Assembly: GCA_032622095.1 (NCBI GenBank)
Contig: CP136061.1
Span: 48,489,797 to 48,553,796 of the forward strand
Reading direction: 5' to 3'
DNA from: Siphonodentalium dalli
Lineage: Eukaryota > Mollusca > Scaphopoda > Gadilida > Siphonodentaliidae
Length of the DNA: 64,000 nt
The translations under genes and the position numbers were made by a program. The notes under the pieces were generated by a model. It was not told the origin of the DNA. It saw only the letters and a program-made list of their open reading frames with translations, and searched no databases. Below are positions 57,390 to 64,000 of the stretch, in pieces. Position 1 is the first letter of the stretch; every line of letters begins with the position of its first letter.

Positions 57390-57739
57390 TTAACCCTTTA
57401 CCCAACAGAAGGGCCCTGTGCCAATGCATTCTCTTATATATGCGAGTCGACCATAGGTCGCCTCGCATATATAAGAGAATGCATTGGCTTAACACATTAA
57501 AAATTAAAAAAATTTAGGCCAATGCATTCTCTTATATATGCGAGGCGACCTATGGTCGACTCGCATATATAAGAGAATGCATTGCCACAGGGCATAACTG
57601 TAACTATCACAATGTGGTCAAGGAGCCGGTTCCAATGATATCCATATTTGTATGGTTCTCTTGAGACAGACCGAAGATATTTTAGGCTGTTGAAGCTTTA
57701 TTTGGCCGGTTTTGGCCGGTTTGTTGGGTAAATGGTTAA
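57390..57739 (+). mobile_element. piggyBac-like MITE with paired hairpins, copy D
   Basis: TTAA|CCCTTTACCCAACAGAAG to TGTTGGGTAAATGG|TTAA. The spacer between the hairpins is shortened to about 25 bp, making this copy 350 bp. Confidence 0.9.
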
Positions 57740-57959
57740 GATTCCAATCGCCGTTATTTGTATGGTACAGGCCACCTAGTACAAACGCTATCGCATGCGA
57801 ATATGTTTCGATTGTAAAATTCAAAGAAATGTAACTCTAACATACCCGTTATTTAGTAAAAAATCATACCAAAAGAATGACACCACAAAGAGACACGTTT
57901 CAAAAACACTATAGGAAAAATCACTTTTAGGGTGGGTGGGCTTGGGGGAGGCCTGTTGG
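57740..57959. other. Short unassigned spacer
   Basis: Nothing recognised. Confidence 0.4.
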
Positions 57960-58135
57960 GAAACACAAAATTCAAACTGTTATTCAAACTGTTATTGAAG
58001 CGCCGCAGGCGCGTTAAGCAACGTCTAAGACCTGTTGGGAAACACAAAATTCAAACTGTTATTGAAGCGCCGCAGGCGCGTTAAGCAACGTCTAAGACCT
58101 GTTGGGAAACACAAAATTGCGTTAAGCAACGTCAC
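57960..58135. repeat. Minisatellite, about 68 bp x2.5
   Basis: Unit phrases ACCTGTTGGGAAACACAAAA, TTGAAGCGCCGCAGGCGCGT and TAAGCAACGTCTAAG. The GCGCC..GGCGC centre is a small palindrome. Confidence 0.85.
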
Positions 58136-58139
58136 CCCT

Positions 58140-58600
58140 TTTTCAAATTGATATCGAGGCAGTCAGGTCGCGCCAGCGACCGCTGCCGCGGGGGCCTGAT
58201 GGCTCATAAAAACAACTCTATATATAAGCGCCCGCGGCTACCACTTTATAGCATCAAGGGTAGACTGAGCAAATCGAGACGGGATGCTGGTCCCGCCAAA
58301 CTCTCCAGACGGCATCGACATATCAAAACGCATGCGATTCTCGCCTATCGTATCCGTATTTGGACGAGATTGTAAGACCATAGCCTGTACAGGCATCGCG
58401 AAAATTCACGAAGCAGCCATCAGGTGTACGTTGAAAACAAGCACAGCGATCATAATTAAGAACGCTCTTTGTTATATGCCATGCATGTTTGTGGGACGAC
58501 AGCATCGTAATCACTGGGATTTTTGCTGGGCTGATACACCTTCAATACCTTTTAAAATGTCCTCTTTTGAAAGTCAATATCTATATGCCCATTAAAACTA
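58140..58600 (+). other. GC-richer block with TATA motif and open frames
   Basis: CTCTATATATAAGCGC at about 58216 resembles a TATA box about 70 bp before an ATG at 58284, which opens a 103-codon frame (MLVPPNSPDGIDISKRMRFS, later CTGIAKIHEAAIRCTLKTS). A second overlapping frame starts at ATG 58148. No domain recognised. It could be a small gene, an exon or chance. Confidence 0.25.
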
Positions 58601-58824
58601 ATTATATTCTGGTATAGAAAACGGACACATTGTTGTTTTATGGTGTAAAATCGAACAGGGCATCTTAATGCGAACACTAACAACATGAACTATCGGAGAG
58701 GGGTATTTTAAAAATAGATTTCGAAAATGTTTCTACTTTGGACTGATTTTGGGTCAAAGTGTTGAACTCAAAGGTACACAACCTGATTCGATGCCCCGTA
58801 TCATCAGATTCCAACAACATTTCT
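58601..58824. other. Unassigned spacer
   Basis: Contains CAAAGGTACACAACCTGATT (58769), faintly like the TTTAAAGGTAC element end. Confidence 0.35.
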
Positions 58825-59225
58825 TTAACCCTTTACCCAACAGAAGGGCCCTGTGCCAATGCATTCTCTTATATATGCGAGTCGACCATAGGTCGCCTCG
58901 CATATATAAGAGAATGCATTGGCTTAACACATTAAAAATTATAAAATTGTTAAAGAATGTAAGAAAAAATGGTAAAAAAGTGTTAAAAAAAGACTTTTTT
59001 TAGGCCAATGCATTCTCTTATATATGCGAGGCGACCTATGGTCGACTCGCATATATAAGAGAATGCATTGGCACAGGGCATAACTGTAACTATCACAATG
59101 TGGTCAAGGAGCCGGTTCCAATGATATCCATATTTGTATGGTTCTATTGAGACAGACCGAAGATATTTTAGGCTGTTGAAGCTTTATTTGGCCGGTTTTG
59201 GCCGGTTTGTTGGGTAAAGGGTTAA
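58825..59225 (+). mobile_element. piggyBac-like MITE with paired hairpins, copy E
   Basis: TTAA|CCCTTTACCCAACAGAAG to TTTGTTGGGTAAAGGG|TTAA, 401 bp. The best-preserved example of this orientation, with hairpins at about 58857-58922 and 59004-59070. Confidence 0.92.
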
Positions 59226-59379
59226 AAGACCATACAGTTATCAGAATCGACTATTTACCAAAAAATAATGCTAAGCTCTATCAACTATAGTATAACATTT
59301 CCCAAAACGTGTTATATATCAACATTTTGTTCAACGCAACTTGGTATACCGAGAGCATGTCGGTTGGCTCGTTGAATAT

Positions 59380-59560
59380 TTGCAAGGCCGCCAAATATTC
59401 AAGGTGGAGAAAAATAACAGATTTTCAAAAATCGATATCTAATAGCTCTGAGCTTTGAAGGATGGGTTCCTCGACTCGAATCAATTATTTCTTACCCCCA
59501 AAGCGAAAGAAATAGTCATTTAGGGGCGTTAAATCGGATTTTGTATCTTTAAATGATGAT
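59380..59560 (-). mobile_element. Partial TTTAAAGGTAC-family MITE, reverse
   Basis: Reverse complement reads AAATGACTATTTCTTTCGCT, TCGAGGAACCCATCCTTCAA and AATCGATATC..., diverged from 18684. Confidence 0.65.
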
Positions 59561-60229
59561 CGGTTTGAAATAGTTCAACCACAGTCATGTTAACTGTCTG
59601 ATTCTGTGAGGTACTTCGAAATTGGATTCTGATGGGGTGCTGTTGGATATTCTAAGTTGGACATTCCCGCACCAACCAGACCGTTTTAGCCACGCCCCTG
59701 AAGCCTGACTATAAACAGAGATCGACAGATATATAATATTTATACCAAAGGCTCGTGCTTAAAACCACAATACCACTCGTGGTGAAAATGTGTTATTCTA
59801 GGCTACTATGGGTGTATTCTATATATAATTCTTCTTGAGCCCTTCATCTTGTTTTCATAAATTCAGCCAACCACAATGGACAACCATGGAGGTTGAACTA
59901 GTCCACGGTTTTGCTATATTGGCTTCGACAGCTTATGGCAGATACCATATGGTTAATACATTCTGTAAGACGACACTATCCGTTCATCGGCGCCAAAATA
60001 AAATTTATCATGATCAAGCAAATATAAATGGCCACAAAATAACATGTTATTGTTGTGTTTACATCTGGTCTATTTTATCTGTAAGCGTTAGCGGTATATA
60101 CAAATAACATGGGGGTAATTTCTAAACAGTTATATACCCACCTGTTACAAAACACATATTTCATTCACTGGTTTGGTAACATATGGACTTCAAGTTTGCC
60201 TGGCCGCTTCCTTGTTCAATTCAAATTTG
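59561..60229. other. No gene recognised
   Basis: A 90-codon plus frame at 59835-60107 has no domain or convincing start. Confidence 0.4.
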
Positions 60230-60500
60230 TCTGGCTTTATCGTTTTCATGACGGAAGCTGCGCTGGTGTAGCATTAAATACCATGTGCCAGTGCATTCTC
60301 TTATATATATTCTCTTATATATATATTCTCCTTTAAGAGAATACACTGGCTTACAGGATCAAGGTAAATGTTTTTAGGCCAATGCATTATGTTATATATG
60401 CGAGGCGCCATATGGGCGACTCGCATATATAACAGAATGCATTGGCACAGGGTTTACTCCAAAACAAAAATCAGGAAGCTCCAGTCATAAAAGGGTTATG
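60230..60500. mobile_element. Hairpin MITE remnant
   Basis: TTCATGACGGAAGCTGCGCT and GTGCCAGTGCATTCTCTTAT (partly expanded TATATATTCTC), then a full hairpin CCAATGCATTATGTTATATA with loop GCGCCATATGGGCG, then GCACAGGGTTTACTCC and CAGTCATAAAAGGGTTA. Same family as 20710-21155. Confidence 0.75.
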
Positions 60501-60859
60501 TCAGTGTACGTTCACACAATGTCAAGTTTGCCTGATATTTTTTGTGCAGGCATTTCGTCATAGAAAACCATAATATGGTGCCAAAATATGAACAGCAATA
60601 TCAGTCATGTAACGGTGAAACCAACATTGTCCTTCATATTACATGTATGATTGACTCTTGCGAGATAATTGCTTGCTATTTACAGGCAGATTTCTGTAGC
60701 ACAGCTACGGGCTTTTACTTCTCACTTAGTAAGCTATAGATGCATTTTATAAGCATTTTTCGTTCGATTTCTGGCACATTGTAGCTTTCTGTGTCGATAT
60801 ACTTGCGGAGACGTGGCGACAGGGGGGGGGGGGGGTTGGGGGAGTCTCACCCCCCCCCC
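60501..60859. other. Spacer ending in facing G and C runs
   Basis: G14 at about 60822-60835 faces C13 at about 60850-60862; the single strands can pair or form quadruplex-like structures. Sequencing errors are likely here. Confidence 0.6.
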
Positions 60860-61440
60860 CCCAACTTTGGTCAAAATTTTCAACAGTTGGAAATTTCATA
60901 CCTGCCAAAACATTAGTTGGAAATTTCACACCAACAATAGGTTCTTGTAGTTTGATTTTCAAACAATTTATTGGGGGAATTAATTGTTTTTGGACCAATA
61001 TTTACATATTTTTCTATTTTTTGTCAAAATTTTGGACTGAAATGGTAATCAGTTGGAAATTTTCCAACCTTAGGGGGGGGGGTGACAGGTTGGAAATTTC
61101 CTACACTTGGAAAGCTTGTGCCCTGGTCCCTCCCCCGTGGCCAGTCAAAAACTGCTAGTTAATTAAAAAAAAACAATATTGTCATACATTTGGTTACCAT
61201 TGTCATTGGAATTGTCATCAGTTGGAAACATTCCAACCTAAGAGGGGGTGTCAGGTTTGAAATTTCCAACTCTAGGCTTGAGGCTAGTCTAGATGCTAGG
61301 ATTTTGCGATTTTCTTGTTCAGATTTCAACATTTTCGCACACCGGGCCGAACCATGGTCGGGGGTGTGCAATTGGAATTTCCCAAGGTGGACACCCCCAA
61401 AACGGAGACCCTCTAGCCACGTCCCTGTATACTTGCAAAC
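60860..61440 (+). repeat. Dispersed repeat, longest copy of the TCAACAGTTGGAAAT family
   Basis: Matches 28148-28420 at the start and 28770-28800 at the end (CTCTAGCCACGTC), with several internal CAGTTGGAAA/AACCTTAGGGGG units. Frames are broken. Confidence 0.65.
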
Positions 61441-61480
61441 AAATGCAGGAAAATTGGGAGTGTGAGACAGAGAAAACAAA

Positions 61481-62190
61481 ACAATAATAAGATACTACAA
61501 GAGCAGAAGTATTCAGTCATAGGTGGGAAATGTTCTGACAATAAGTTGAACAAACTACCTATGGTCGGTTGTTAAACTGATTATCTGAATATTTTCAATG
61601 GGATAACTACTCATGAATGGTGCTTTAGTATAGAAAGGATTAAACTTATTATTTGAACATTTCCAATGGGATAACTACTCGCCAATGATGCTTTAGTATA
61701 GAAAGGGTTAAACTTATTATATGAACATTTCCAATGGGATAACTACTCATCAATGATGCTTTAGTATAGAAAGGGTTAAACTTATTATCTGAATATTTCC
61801 AATGGGATAACTACTCATCAATGTTGCTTTAGCATAGACAAGCTTAAACTTATTATCTGAACATTTCCAATGGGATAACTACTCACCAATGTTGATTTAG
61901 TATAGAAAGGGTTAAACTTATTATCTGAACATTTCCAATGGGAAAACTACTTGACAATGATGCTTTAGCATAGAAAGGGTTAAACTTATTATCTGAACAG
62001 TTCCTATGGGATAACTACTCATCAATGATGCTTTAGTATAGAAAGGGTTAAACTTATTATCTGAACATTTTCAATGGGATAACTACTCATCAATGATGCT
62101 TTAGTATAGAAAGGGTTAAACTTATTATCGGAACATTTCCAATGGGATAACTACTCATCAATGATGCTTTAGTGTGGAAAAGGTTAAGTA
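61481..62190. repeat. 68-bp array made from the end of a TTAA-type MITE, 9 units
   Basis: Begins with element-like sequence (GATACTACAAGAGCAGAAGT) shared with 23130, then nine units with TTAAACTTATTATCTGAACA, TTTCCAATGGGATAACTACT and TTTAGTATAGAAAGGG. Each unit starts TTAA and ends GGG, so successive units join as GGG|TTAA. Confidence 0.9.
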
Positions 62191-62929
62191 AATGATCCGA
62201 CATAAATAATATATACAAGGGATACATCTCACCACATCAGATACTGATTCGGGTACATTTTGCTCATGTGAACACCGCCTTTCGGTTCATGTGAACACCG
62301 CCTTTCGGTTGAACGGGAAGCTTATTTATAGCCACTTGTTAACGAGAATTCAATTGACTCCTTAACTGCTGCATTGTCAATAATAATCAGAATCGGAATC
62401 GATAATTGCTGTGTATCGATTTTATATTGAGTAAACATATCGGGCAAATTGCCTGCCTCGGTTCCGCGATTTAATCACACATTTGTCAGGAGTCACTTTG
62501 GCGGCCGGAGAAGTGCCCGGTTTGATATAACTAACTGACCTACTTGCATGGCTTCCTCTAATCAAGCTCGTGTGCAGTTCGATCGGAAGAGAAATTTTAA
62601 ACTTTCTAATGCACTGTTATTGGAGAAATGCCGCTTATACAGATGGTGTACCTATAATGTGGTAACTGAGTATCTAATTTTGAACATCAATATTTCCCCT
62701 CGTTATCTAATGTATAATTGGCTCTGCGGTTGCTTGTAAACACTATATATAGGTTAATCCGAAGCTTAATCCAAGAACTTAATAGTACTGCATGATGCTT
62801 TAATGATAACTCAATAGTACTATTATGCACTAGATATACATGTAGAGTCATATAAACATATTTAAAGTGTATGCACATAAAGTGACATTTGGCTTCGAAT
62901 TCGGGGTCCGTTGTGTGTGAAATCATCGT
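62191..62929. other. No gene established
   Basis: A short direct repeat CATGTGAACACCGCCTTTCG occurs twice at 62266-62308. An ATG at 62548 opens a 63-codon frame (MASSNQARVQFDRKRNFKLS) that might be a first exon, but no donor was matched. Confidence 0.35.
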
Positions 62930-63265
62930 CGTCATCATCATCGTCATCATCATCGTCGTCGTATTCGGCGTCATCGTCGACCATACTTGTCATTGTCGTC
63001 ATTGGATTTGTCGTTGTCATTGTCATCGTCGTCGCCTCGTCATCATTATCGTCCAGCATCGGCATTGGCGTCATCATCTTCGCCACATCGTCATCGTCAC
63101 CGCCCATAATCGGCATTGGCGTCATCATCGTCATCACCTCGTCACATCGTCATCGTCACCGCCCATAATCGGCATTAGCGTCATCATCGTTGTTATCGTC
63201 GTGCATCCGCATTGTTATTGCAATCATGATCATTATCAACAACAACAACAACGTCATCAACAACA
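62930..63265. repeat. (GTCATC)n-like trinucleotide tract and minisatellite
   Basis: Mixed TCATCG/TCGTCA trinucleotides with three larger units, CGCCCATAATCGGCATTGGC and GTCATCATCGTC, then AAC repeats at 63238-63252. Poly-Ser and poly-Asp frames are artefacts. Confidence 0.9.
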
Positions 63266-63386
63266 TCAGTGTTCGAGGTACCAACTTTCGATCAAAATGG
63301 TCGACTTCAAAAAAATCTAACTCGAAAATAGGCAATAACTCGGCTAGAAATCCGCCCGATTTCATAATCACTGAACAGTTCCAAGG

Positions 63387-63643
63387 TTATCCCTTTCTTT
63401 ACTAAATGGATTCAGTTATAACGTATATATTGGATTGGAATGGTCTATTATTCATTTTGAGGAATTATCCTGAAAAATAAGCAGACGACATACACATGTA
63501 ATACAAGTTCAGAAGAAGTCTTATTTATTGGAGAGAAATGTTCAGATAATAAGTTTGACAAACGACGTTGTTTGAACTTAATATCTGAAAATTTCGTAAG
63601 GAATAACTACTCGTCAATGAGTATTTAGTACAGAAAGTGTTAA
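63387..63643. mobile_element. TTAA-type MITE, TAGAAAGG family, copy 3
   Basis: TTAT|CCCTTTCTTTACTAAATGG at the left and AGTACAGAAAGTG|TTAA at the right, 257 bp. The interior AATGTTCAGATAATAAGTTT and its inverse TTAATATCTGAAAATTTC form an inverted pair. Confidence 0.75.
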
Positions 63644-64000
63644 GTTGTGTCGACGGACGGAAAAAGTTCCTTACAATTAATATACCACCAAAATAAAATG
63701 GTCCACCATCCAAATATGTGTATTTATGTGATCAATTTGTTACAAACTTGACTTTAAAGGTTCATTCAGAGAAACTATGCCAATTTTTACGAAACCTATT
63801 TCATGTTTTATTAGTTTCTATAGTGTATAAATAACATGTTTGAAACGAGAAGTGAGACATGAAAGACGCCATTTTGTTAGGTATTTATAGGTATAGCTTA
63901 TTTATCATATTTAATTTTCAAATTTTTGTCGACAATACAAAGAAGAGCTTGGATTCATATATTGTGAATGTCGTTGTTGTAACTGGAGGTCTGGGACAGT
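63644..64000. other. Right edge, nothing recognised
   Basis: AT-rich with no supported feature. Confidence 0.45.

Noticed and set aside
62862-63168. Poly-Asp / poly-Ser ORFs
   Set aside because: Trinucleotide repeat translation on both strands.

Overview
This is eukaryotic nuclear DNA. It is AT-rich and gene-poor, and shows widely spaced short exons with GT..AG splice sites, minisatellite and satellite arrays, many short inverted-repeat DNA transposons, a tRNA-derived SINE, a Helitron terminus and decayed non-LTR retrotransposon ends. I saw no bacterial operon or plasmid feature. The repeat mix suggests an invertebrate animal, plausibly a marine one, but I cannot name the species.

The only gene I recognise with confidence is a tetraspanin on the minus strand. 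Three of its exons are visible: exon 1 with the start codon (15699-15774), exon 2 with TM2 and the CCG motif (5786-5986), and the 75-nt exon carrying TM3 (3055-3129). All junctions are phase 0, and together they encode 22+67+25 residues. The large extracellular loop and TM4 are not found and probably lie beyond the left edge. Intron 1 is about 9.7 kb, and roughly half of it is a 4.7-kb GACGTC-containing satellite (8398-13130) that is itself interrupted by a MITE. Upstream of exon 1 lies another 1.4-kb array (16144-17560).

From 18 to 31 kb the sequence is almost entirely transposon debris: MITEs with TTAA, TA or 8-bp duplications, foldback elements, and a LINE remnant with a zinc-knuckle-like motif. 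Around 31-34 kb there is weaker coding signal. It consists of a small secreted-protein ORF on the minus strand and a cluster of plus-strand exon-like segments that share a WYI-containing 14-residue end. A 46-bp satellite (32095-33000) runs into one of these exons in frame.

From 34 to 64 kb I see no recognisable host gene. The stretch holds MITE families (notably five copies of a piggyBac-like TTAA element, each bearing two long hairpins), two LINE 3' ends, a 2.2-kb 32-bp satellite directly behind one of them (51510-53695), segmental tandem duplications (47345-48650, 50126-50840), a 983-bp foldback element, and a 68-bp array built from the end of a TTAA element (61481-62190).

No set of genes in the window forms a pathway. 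What stands out is how transposon ends, exon sequence and hairpins have been turned into tandem arrays. Identifications rest on reading the sequence only; no database search was possible.
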